6,713 bases of DNA from an uncultured Akkermansia sp. (GCA_904501915.1 CAJGCV010000100.1:1-6713), one strand, 5' to 3'. Positions 1 to 5,516 are shown, counted from the stretch's first letter. Numbers and translations are program-made. Notes: generated by a model from the sequence alone, not told the origin.

Positions 1-508
1 AAGTGGCTCTTACGCCACAGCAAGTGGCTCTTACGCCACAGCAAGTGGCTCTTACGCCACAGCAAGTGGCTCTTACGCCACAGCAAGTGGCTCTGGAGCC
101 ACAGCAAGTGGCTATTCCGCCACAGCAAGTGGCTATTCCGCCACAGCAAGTGGCTATTCCGCCACAGCAAGTGGCTATTCCGCCACAGCAAGTGGCTCTG
201 GAGCCACAGCCATAGGAGCCGGCTGCTATGTTGCGGACGATGGGGTAGTGGCCTTGAATGCTGGCGGGCAAACAGACTTTGAGGGCAACACCTACAGTGA
301 GGGCTGCAGCTCACAGCTTTACTTTATCGGAGCCGGCACAGAGCTGGCCAAGACCTACACCGATGGGGAAGCGGGTCTGGGGTATGTGGTGCTTGACCAT
401 CTGGCGGGCAAGATTGTGGCGCGCGGGTGCTGCAAGCTGTCAGCTATCTGCACAGACCACACTACGGATTTCAGCCCAAAGAACGTGATGAACATAGGAA
501 CCTACTAA
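1..508 (+). CDS. Phage tail fibre/adhesin-like protein with YadA-head-like heptad repeats (5' truncated)
   Basis: The reading frame is open from base 2 to the TAA at 506-508 and gives 168 residues. The N-terminus lies before the window. Residues 1-70 are ten tandem heptads (four SGSYATA, one SGSGATA, four SGYSATA, one SGSGATA). They pass into a YadA-head-like stretch (IGAG...VADDGVVAL) and then a roughly 80-residue C-terminal region with several Gly and Cys residues that I do not recognise. A-x-G-x-x-A-T/S heptads are the signature of the YadA head (Hep_Hag), a trimeric left-handed beta roll used in trimeric autotransporters and some phage fibres. No membrane anchor follows, so a virion fibre or receptor-binding role is more likely than an autotransporter. 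The stop is one base before the next ATG, so it appears cotranscribed with the glycosyltransferases and is a natural candidate substrate for them. Two other frames are also open across the repeats, but only this one continues through the unique region. Confidence 0.75.
   Translation, partial: SGSYATASGSYATASGSYATASGSYATASGSGATASGYSATASGYSATASGYSATASGYSATASGSGATAIGAGCYVADDGVVALNAGGQTDFEGNTYSEGCSSQLYFIGAGTELAKTYTDGEAGLGYVVLDHLAGKIVARGCCKLSAICTDHTTDFSPKNVMNIGTY
2..211 (+). repeat. Ten tandem 21-bp coding repeats, each carrying an inverted repeat
   Basis: The unit is 21 bp with consensus agtggctnnnnngccacag plus two bases. The order is four identical units (2-85), one variant (86-106), four identical units of a second type (107-190), then a variant almost the same as the first (191-211). 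This is a 4+1/4+1 higher-order pattern. Identity among sister units is complete at DNA level, including synonymous positions, which points to recent unit duplication. A 21-bp unit keeps the frame, so copy-number change would alter fibre length without truncation. Every unit has GTGGC and GCCAC arms around 6 bases; units 5 and 10 extend this to 7-bp arms around a 2-base loop. The array may continue left of the window. Confidence 0.95.
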
Positions 509-509
509 C

Positions 510-1283
510 ATGGACATTTTTATTTTTACCTATAGCGAAGACAAGCCGCTGCTGCCTCTTTGTATCAGCCATGCTGCGCCGCATGGGCGCGTGGTGCTGG
601 TGGATGATGGCAACAGCCCGGCGACCGATGAAGCCGAAGCTCTGGGCATGGGGGCTGCCGAATATGTGCGCAGTACCTTTGACCGGCGCGGCAATCTGAA
701 TGGCGCACCCTGTGTGCGCGGGATGCTGGAAGTATACCGCGACCATGGCCAGGATTCATGGCTGATGCAGGTGGACAGCAACATGCTGCTATTCCGCCCG
801 GAGCTGTTACAAGTGGCAGAGCATGGCGAACCCGTGGCATTGATTGGCCAGGCCGCCGGCTATTGTGACGCATGGCTGGCCAGCACGCCGGTGCATTACG
901 CGCGCGGCGGTGGCATGATGCTGCGCCGCGACATGGTGGAGAAGATGCTTGCCAAGCTGGATGCGCCCGGCATTGTGGAGCGTATCGAAAGCGGCAAGGG
1001 ATTTTCTGACCATGTGCTAACGGTGCTTTGCCAGATGTGTGGCGGGCGCGTGCATCTGTGGAAGCATGAGAGCGCGGCCATGGTGGGCGGTGTTTACAAG
1101 CGCGTTGGCTGGTTTACCTTTGAAGAACACAGCCACTTGTGGCGCCATGCTGCTGCCGTGCATTTTTGCCCGAAGTGCGCACCAGGTGAGACAGCCGCCG
1201 AGCGCAATCTGTCTGTGTTGGAAGCCATGCAGGAAGTGGCAGACACATGGGCACCGAAGCCGGAAGAAACAAGCGAAGAATAA
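510..1283 (+). CDS. GT-A-fold glycosyltransferase-like protein, family unassigned
   Basis: This 257-residue protein starts at an ATG one base after the upstream stop, with AGGAA at 496-500 as a fair ribosome binding site. It opens like a nucleotide-sugar transferase: a beta strand FIFTYSED, then VVLVDDGNSP at residues 28-37, recalling the VDDGS element of GT2-like enzymes. Residues 84-95 (LMQVDSNMLLFR) sit where the metal-binding DxD of GT-A enzymes is expected, here D-S-N. A GGGMMLRRD segment at 133-141 resembles the G-G-x-x-L-S-R loop of GT31/fringe-like transferases, and FSDH at 165-168 could be the acidic/catalytic segment. There is no signal peptide or membrane segment, so it is probably cytoplasmic. 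The exact family, donor sugar and acceptor cannot be read from the sequence. Its place between a fibre gene and GT11/GT6 genes suggests an earlier sugar in the same glycan. Confidence 0.65.
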   Translation: MDIFIFTYSEDKPLLPLCISHAAPHGRVVLVDDGNSPATDEAEALGMGAAEYVRSTFDRRGNLNGAPCVRGMLEVYRDHGQDSWLMQVDSNMLLFRPELLQVAEHGEPVALIGQAAGYCDAWLASTPVHYARGGGMMLRRDMVEKMLAKLDAPGIVERIESGKGFSDHVLTVLCQMCGGRVHLWKHESAAMVGGVYKRVGWFTFEEHSHLWRHAAAVHFCPKCAPGETAAERNLSVLEAMQEVADTWAPKPEETSEE

Positions 1284-1289
1284 AAGGCC

Positions 1290-1976
1290 ATGCAGGGTGT
1301 GGGTGTGCAGCTCTCCGGTGGTTTAGGCAATCAGCTCTGGCAGCTTTCTGCCGGAATGATGGCCGGGGGCGGAGCCATCTCTGTGGCTTACCAGATGAGC
1401 ACACCCGCAGCCCGCTGCATGGCCAGCCGCTTGCTGCACCCTCTTCCCGCCTGGGCTCCGGAGAGGGGCCGGCTGTTACCCTTCGGCTACTACCAACACC
1501 TGCGGCATGCCGCACCGGCGGCGGACATTCTGCGGCTGGTGCGCCCCTGTGCTGCCGATTCCCTGCCGTGCGTGGTACACCTGCGCGGCGGGGATTTCCG
1601 CCACCACCCGGCCTATGCTGCCACCATACCCGCTGCCGAAGTATTGCGCAGCCGTGTGGCAGCCCTGGGCATCAGCCGCGATGCCGATGTCACGGTGGTG
1701 ACGGATGACCCGGAGCTGGCCGCCCAGCTCTGCCCGCAGTGGCGATGCCAGAGCAGCAGCACGCTGCATGATTTTCACACAATGCGCCGCGCCCGCACGC
1801 TGGTGATGTCTTCCAGCACCATGAGCTGGTGGGCGGCTTACTGCGGCGAAGCCCGGCGCATTGTGTTCCCCCGCCTCTGGCCCGTGGATAACGGCGCCGG
1901 GGCGGATGATGGCACCGGCGCGCAGCGCGGTGCAGAATTATTGTTTGACCTTACCCGCTGCATTCTCCATGACTGA
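1290..1976 (+). CDS. GT11 alpha-1,2-fucosyltransferase-like protein
   Basis: This is a 228-residue protein with the ordered motifs of family GT11, which moves fucose from GDP-fucose to galactose in alpha-1,2 linkage. LSGGLGNQLWQLSAG (8-22) matches the N-terminal GGLGNQMFQ signature. VVHLRGGDF (95-103) corresponds to the HxRRGDY donor-binding motif. TVVTDDPE (135-142) matches the FSDD element. DFHTMRRARTLVMSSSTMSW (161-180), followed by WAAY, matches the C-terminal NSSFSWWAAW block. It is short for the family (bacterial members are often near 300 residues), with less sequence between the first two motifs. The second Arg of HxRRGDY is Gly here, so activity is not certain. The start is the ATG 6 bases after the previous stop, which puts the GGLGNQ motif at the usual distance from the N-terminus. 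The end overlaps the GT6 gene by 8 bases. Its product would be an H-antigen-like Fuc-alpha1,2-Gal. Confidence 0.82.
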   Translation: MQGVGVQLSGGLGNQLWQLSAGMMAGGGAISVAYQMSTPAARCMASRLLHPLPAWAPERGRLLPFGYYQHLRHAAPAADILRLVRPCAADSLPCVVHLRGGDFRHHPAYAATIPAAEVLRSRVAALGISRDADVTVVTDDPELAAQLCPQWRCQSSSTLHDFHTMRRARTLVMSSSTMSWWAAYCGEARRIVFPRLWPVDNGAGADDGTGAQRGAELLFDLTRCILHD

Positions 1977-2676
1977 AGACGTGGCAATCCTTGTCATTGG
2001 CACCGGCCTTTATGCTGAGCTATTGCCCGGCATGGTGCAGAGCTTCCGCCGGTATTTCCTGCCGGGCGTGAGCAAGCGCTTTTACATTTTCACCGATGGG
2101 GAAGCCCCTGCCGGTGACGATGTGCGGCGGGTATACCGTGAGCACAAGCCATGGCCAGCCGATACGCTGGAACGCTACGGCATGTTCCTGGGCGTGGCTG
2201 ATGAGCTGCGGCGGCACAAGTTTGCATTCTTCAGCAATGCCAACATGCGAGCCGTGGCACCTATTGGCCGCGAGATTCTGCCCACAGATGAGCGCCCGCT
2301 TGTGGTGGTGCGCCATCCGCGCAACTTCACGCCGGAGCAGCTGGCCGAAGCGATAGAGCAGCGCCCCGAATCCTGCGCATTTATGGAACGCGTAGCCCAT
2401 GCTTATGTGGCCGGAGGATTCAACGGCGGGCGTGTGGCGGAGTTCCTGGCCATGTCTGCCACCATAGACGAATGGCAGCGCAAAGATGCCGCCGCCGGTA
2501 TAGTGCCGCCCTGGCACGATGAAAGCTATCTAAACGCCTACCGTGGCCGCTATGCGTGGCTTTTCCGCGTGCTGTGCCCGGCGTATCTGTACCCGGAGGG
2601 GTGGCTGGGAGATTATCCCGCGCGGCTGATTTGCCTTGACAAGTCCCGCTTTTTCAAAAGAAAGAATTTCCGATGA
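1969..2676 (+). CDS. Family GT6 (ABO-type) alpha-1,3-Gal/GalNAc transferase
   Basis: This 235-residue protein, counted from the ATG at 1969, has the full GT6 core without the membrane stem of animal enzymes, as in bacterial GT6. Visible motifs in order are: VAILVIGTGLYAELLPGMVQ (5-24); FYIFTD (38-43); FFSNANMR (87-94), where NxN replaces the animal DxD as in known bacterial GT6; EILP (102-105); RHP (115-117); AYVAGGFNGG (145-154), the donor-specificity loop; WHDESYLNAY (182-191), whose Glu185 aligns with catalytic E303 of human GTA; and PAYLYPEGWLGDYPA (204-218). The family adds Gal or GalNAc in alpha-1,3 linkage to galactose, typically fucosylated H antigen. The residue aligning with GTA Gly268 is Gly, as in the GalNAc-using A transferase rather than Ala as in B, so GalNAc is the weak preference. 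An upstream in-frame TTG at 1861 was rejected because homology begins at this ATG. It overlaps GT11 by 8 bases and the next gene by 4, so translational coupling is likely. Confidence 0.9.
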   Translation: MTEDVAILVIGTGLYAELLPGMVQSFRRYFLPGVSKRFYIFTDGEAPAGDDVRRVYREHKPWPADTLERYGMFLGVADELRRHKFAFFSNANMRAVAPIGREILPTDERPLVVVRHPRNFTPEQLAEAIEQRPESCAFMERVAHAYVAGGFNGGRVAEFLAMSATIDEWQRKDAAAGIVPPWHDESYLNAYRGRYAWLFRVLCPAYLYPEGWLGDYPARLICLDKSRFFKRKNFR

Positions 2677-3218
2677 CTACACACAGAGAAAACATCCGCA
2701 GGGGGCACCGGAATCAGGAAAACGGCGCCACTTTTGAGAAGATGCTCGGCCAGCTTTTCACGCGCATGGCCGATGGCGAACTTGCCCGCATAGCCAAGGT
2801 GCCGGAGCCGCTGCGCGTACTGGGCCCCGGGGAGAAAGGGGTATGGCGTGCCATCTACATCCGTGGCGCGGCGATGGTGGACTACCAGGGCACCCTTATG
2901 GGAGGCCGCGCGGTGTACCTTGAAGCCAAGTATACACGCGCCGCGAAGATAGAGCAAGACCGGGTGGCCGAACGGCAGGCAGAGGCCATGGATTTATATG
3001 CCGCGCTGGGTGCCAGCTGTGGCGTGCTTGTCACCTTCCGGCTGGGCTGCACAGGGCTGGTGCCCTGGGCGGCATGGCGAAGGATGAAAGAGCTTTTTGG
3101 CCGCAAGTACCTGAAGCCCGAAGACCTGGCCGCGATGGGCTGGGAAATAAGCCTTTTTGACGCCCGCGCATTGTGCCAGGCGTTGCACAGTTTAAGCCTT
3201 TACAGAATGGAAAAATGA
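2673..3218 (+). CDS. RecU-like Holliday junction resolvase (PD-(D/E)XK nuclease)
   Basis: The protein has 181 residues, within the usual RecU range. RecU cuts four-way DNA junctions during recombination, and phage versions help resolve replication intermediates. The nuclease core is visible: FE (21-22) in GATFEKML, KVPEPLRV (42-49) matching the conserved K-x-P-x-P segment, MVDYQG (68-73) supplying the metal-binding Asp70, and VYLEAKYT (81-88) supplying Glu84 and Lys86. A following helix with RQ (101-102) matches the E-x-Q helix of RecU. The start ATG overlaps the GT6 stop (ATGA at 2673-2676), and the gene ends with another ATGA overlap at 3215-3218. A nucleic-acid enzyme inside a glycosyltransferase/structural run is unusual, but the coupling is clear. 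Possibly it resolves concatemers before packaging; that role is inferred. Confidence 0.75.
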   Translation: MTTHRENIRRGHRNQENGATFEKMLGQLFTRMADGELARIAKVPEPLRVLGPGEKGVWRAIYIRGAAMVDYQGTLMGGRAVYLEAKYTRAAKIEQDRVAERQAEAMDLYAALGASCGVLVTFRLGCTGLVPWAAWRRMKELFGRKYLKPEDLAAMGWEISLFDARALCQALHSLSLYRMEK

Positions 3219-3685
3219 GCGATTTTTACACAGCACGATTCCGCGCCCAGTACACGCCCGCCAATGAAGAGGCGCAGCCCTGGGCACTCACCACGCCGGG
3301 GCAGTATCTCACCGGCGAGCCGGCCAGGGAATGGAACACGGAGACAAGCACCCACAATCTGGTGGGCTCGCCATACGGGCTGGATGTGCCCGCAGGTAAT
3401 GCCCGCCTGGTGTTTGACTGGGAAGTCCTGGTGCAGCGCAGCACCGTGGCCAAGTTGGAACGCTACCTCCGCCGCCTGGAAATAGCGCTAAATACCGCCC
3501 GCGCCGGCAAGCTGGATATGGCCGAAGCCTACCACGCCGGAGCACCCACCCTGCTGACCCGCTGGGATGCGGTGGTGAACAGCTGCACGGTGCGCCGCTG
3601 CACATCAGAGGAAGCCCCCGCAGAGCCCGGAGCATGGGGCGCTGTGGTGCTTTCTTTCACGCTTACGAACCCCGAAGAGATTTGA
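3215..3685 (+). CDS. Unrecognised 156-residue phage protein, probable structural or morphogenesis role
   Basis: I do not recognise the family. The ATG at 3215 overlaps the upstream stop by 4 bases; an in-frame alternative start at 3173 was set aside because it lies deep inside the RecU gene and the ATGA junction repeats the arrangement at 2673. The protein has an N-terminal polar segment (FYTARFRAQYTP), a beta-like ARLVFDWEVLVQ (63-74), a charged helix of about 20 residues (LERYLRRLEI, 81-90, and beyond), a Cys pair in NSCTVRRCT (122-130), and a final strand WGAVVLSFTLTNPEEI (141-156). No signal peptide or membrane segment is seen. The alternating beta/helix plan and its place 4 bases before the MuF-like gene suggest a small connector, tail-terminator or tail-tube-associated protein, but this is inference only. 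Confidence 0.7.
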   Translation: MSDFYTARFRAQYTPANEEAQPWALTTPGQYLTGEPAREWNTETSTHNLVGSPYGLDVPAGNARLVFDWEVLVQRSTVAKLERYLRRLEIALNTARAGKLDMAEAYHAGAPTLLTRWDAVVNSCTVRRCTSEEAPAEPGAWGAVVLSFTLTNPEEI

Positions 3686-3689
3686 CGCC

Positions 3690-5273
3690 ATGCCACAGTA
3701 CGCAACCGAACACATCAACCGCCGCGAGATAGATACCCGCGCCATGACCACTGCCGAGTGGGACATGATAGACGCGCAGATCCGTGAAAGAGCATTTTTC
3801 ATGGCGGGGGTGGAGAATGCCCGCATTCTGCAAGATTTCAGGAACGCCGCCCACGCGATAGCAGCCGGGCAACTGACAACAAACGAAGCCCGCAAGCAGC
3901 TGCGTGCTGCGCTGCGCGCTGCGGGGTATGAACCGGCAGAGGATGAGCGCGGCGGCATTCATGACCTGAGCAGCCGCCGGCGCATGGAGGTGACGCTGCA
4001 GACCAATGTAGACCTTGCACGCGGGTGGCAGCAGCGGGAGCAGATGAAGAAGGACAAGAGCCAGCCGGGCTTGCGATTGTACCGCGCACAGGAGGCACGG
4101 CAGCCCCGCAACTGGGCTGACCGGTGGCAGCAGGCTGCGGCTGCGGTAGACTGGGAGGGCGTGGCCAAGGGTGGCCAGATGGTGGCGCTGATAGAATCCC
4201 CCATCTGGGTGGAGCTTTCACGCTTCGGGCAACCGTACCCGCCGTTCGACTTCGGCAGCAAGATGCGCGTGCGTGCGGTGCCTTATGAGGAATGCGAGAA
4301 GCTGGGACTTGTGCCAGGGGAGAAGAGCGACCGCCTGACGGTGGAAGCAGATAAGGAGAAGAAGAAGCCCGAAGAAAAAGCACCAGAGCAAGCGGAGGAA
4401 ATAGAAGTGGCCACACCGGAGCTAAGTGCTGAACGCTTGGAAGATGCTCTGGTGGGCATTGGCACAAAAGCCCGCCGCAAGCTGACGGAAGCAGCGCGCA
4501 CCTCTCTGAATGACCATCTGGAAGCAGACGTGAGCCACCTGGATGACAAGGTGGTGGAGGCCATGCGTGAGCAAATGGGGGCGCTTGTGGAAGTGAGGGA
4601 CGGCAAGATTATCAGCACAGACCTGAACGGCACCCGCCCCTACACCCCGCAGGAGCTTGCGGATATATGGGCAAAAGGGCTGCCGGATTGGGTGACAAAA
4701 AAGCAACCGAATGGGAGCAGTTTCACCAATCAGCAGAAAGAGGCGCTTGAGCAATGGATTAACAATAGCCAGCAGTTTGATAATAATGGGAAGATAAGCC
4801 CCACACTTCGGCAGGCCATGCAGAATCTATTGGAGCGCATGAAAGCGCAGGAATCGACAGAGACACTATACCGTGGGCTTAGTTTCGACAGCCGGGAAAA
4901 ATGGGAAGGCCTGCGCACCACATGCCGCGAAGCCGGCGGCGTATATTCTCCGCTGGACAAAAAGATGGCCGATTCCTTCGGAACAAAGCACAACGCGGAG
5001 AAGTACGCGGGCGGTGCTAATTACAGGGAAAAGAAGCCGGAGCAGTACCAGGCGATTCTCATTCTCAAGAAACACAGGAGCGGCAAAGACCTGCGCCCGC
5101 TTTATGATACCATCACCACCGTGCAGCAGAATCAGGGCGAGCCGATGAAGCTGGAGGGCGAGGTGCTTTTCATGAGGGGCACACGCTTCCGTGTGGAGAG
5201 CGTGCAGCGAGAAGTAAAAAAAGAAAACGGCATCACGATACACCGCGACACCTACGAACTGGAAGAGATATGA
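3690..5273 (+). CDS. MuF-like minor head protein fused to a C-terminal ADP-ribosyltransferase domain
   Basis: This 527-residue protein has three parts. Residues 1-210 resemble Mu gpF/SPP1 gp7-type head morphogenesis proteins: helical repeats, QTNVDLARGWQQREQMKKDK (104-123), RLYRAQEARQPRNWADRWQQ (129-148), and the closing SPIWVELSRFGQPYPPFDFG (170-189) then KMRVRAV, equivalent to the PPNGWGCRC block but without its Cys pair. Residues 211-245 are a Lys/Glu/Pro-rich linker. Residues 246-527 carry a module ending in an R-S-E ADP-ribosyltransferase fold: ETLYRGLSF (391-399, Arg395), GGVYSPLDKKMADSFG (416-431, Ser420), and LEGEVLFMRGTRFRVESV (488-505, catalytic Glu pair 489/491). MuF fusions to toxins are a known class of phage polymorphic toxins thought to be packaged and delivered with the DNA; T4 Alt is a parallel for injected ADP-ribosyltransferases. 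The protein target is unknown. The toxin part is lower in GC than the head part. Confidence 0.85.
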   Translation: MPQYATEHINRREIDTRAMTTAEWDMIDAQIRERAFFMAGVENARILQDFRNAAHAIAAGQLTTNEARKQLRAALRAAGYEPAEDERGGIHDLSSRRRMEVTLQTNVDLARGWQQREQMKKDKSQPGLRLYRAQEARQPRNWADRWQQAAAAVDWEGVAKGGQMVALIESPIWVELSRFGQPYPPFDFGSKMRVRAVPYEECEKLGLVPGEKSDRLTVEADKEKKKPEEKAPEQAEEIEVATPELSAERLEDALVGIGTKARRKLTEAARTSLNDHLEADVSHLDDKVVEAMREQMGALVEVRDGKIISTDLNGTRPYTPQELADIWAKGLPDWVTKKQPNGSSFTNQQKEALEQWINNSQQFDNNGKISPTLRQAMQNLLERMKAQESTETLYRGLSFDSREKWEGLRTTCREAGGVYSPLDKKMADSFGTKHNAEKYAGGANYREKKPEQYQAILILKKHRSGKDLRPLYDTITTVQQNQGEPMKLEGEVLFMRGTRFRVESVQREVKKENGITIHRDTYELEEI

Positions 5274-5281
5274 CAAAGGAC

Positions 5282-5476
5282 TCAGCGAACAAGACCGGGC
5301 CCCTTTTTAGGCCTGCGCGGCTGCTTGTAGTCAGCCTGCCGCTCAGGCTCATGGCGGCGGCGTTCGTCTTCCATAGATTTTGCCCAGCCCTCATTATGAA
5401 AACGAAGAGCCCGCGCCATCTCCGGAGGAGTCTGGTGGAGCGTTCGCTTTTTCGACTGGGCGGGGCGTGCCTTCAT
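5282..5476 (-). CDS. Small basic hydrophilic protein, possible phage cargo gene
   Basis: This 64-residue ORF reads opposite to all its neighbours and fills the gap between the MuF-like gene and the gpG-like gene. The product is strongly charged (SKKRTLHQT, EDERRRHEPERQ, QPRRPKKGPG), with one Trp and no Cys or membrane segment. Its composition looks like a real soluble protein, whereas the + strand reading of the same bases gives a low-complexity hydrophobic string typical of an antisense shadow. A promoter-like pair lies just upstream (see 5488-5516), leaving only 11 bases between the -10 box and the ATG, so the message would be nearly leaderless. No family is recognised. Possibilities are a small DNA/RNA-binding regulator, a phage moron, or a partner of the ADP-ribosyltransferase next door; none is shown by the sequence. 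Confidence 0.45.
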   Translation of the reverse strand: MKARPAQSKKRTLHQTPPEMARALRFHNEGWAKSMEDERRRHEPERQADYKQPRRPKKGPGLVR

Positions 5477-5487
5477 GCCCTGAGTGT

Positions 5488-5516
5488 AGCATAGTAAATG
5501 AATAAAGCAAGTGCAA
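5488..5516 (-). promoter_or_regulatory. Putative sigma70-like promoter for the small - strand ORF
   Basis: On the - strand, TTGCAC (5516-5511) and TATGCT (5493-5488) are separated by exactly 17 bases in a locally AT-rich patch. They match consensus at 3 of 6 and 4 of 6 positions. The -10 box ends 11 bases before the ATG at 5476. The site overlaps the first codons of the + strand gene at 5498, so the two would interfere. The evidence is spacing and position only. Confidence 0.3.

Noticed and set aside
1..211. CRISPR-like array
   Set aside because: The units are directly tandem with no unique spacers, and they encode a continuous peptide repeat.
3..215. 70-residue ORF reading VALTPQQ heptads across the repeat array
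   Set aside because: It is an out-of-frame reading of the same 21-bp repeats and stops where the repeats end. The frame beginning at base 2 continues through unique sequence to 508 and matches YadA-head repeats.
1..508. Diversity-generating retroelement target at the fibre C-terminus
   Set aside because: No reverse transcriptase, template repeat or near-copy of the fibre 3' end is present in the window.
1247..1708. 153-residue + strand ORF overlapping the start of the GT11 gene
   Set aside because: Its product is Arg/Gly/Pro/Cys-rich without recognisable motifs, while the overlapping frame carries all the GT11 signatures.
1861..1968. N-terminal extension of the GT6 protein from an upstream TTG
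   Set aside because: The extra 36 residues lie inside the GT11 coding region and share nothing with GT6. Homology begins right after the ATG at 1969.
3838..4467. 209-residue - strand ORF
   Set aside because: It lies wholly opposite the MuF-like gene, and its Pro/Ser/Ala/Arg-rich product looks like the antisense of GC-rich coding DNA.
5319..5336. Possible terminator hairpin (GGCTG/CAGCC) in the gap after the MuF gene
   Set aside because: The stem is only 5 bp, no T-tract follows on either strand, and it lies within a candidate coding region.
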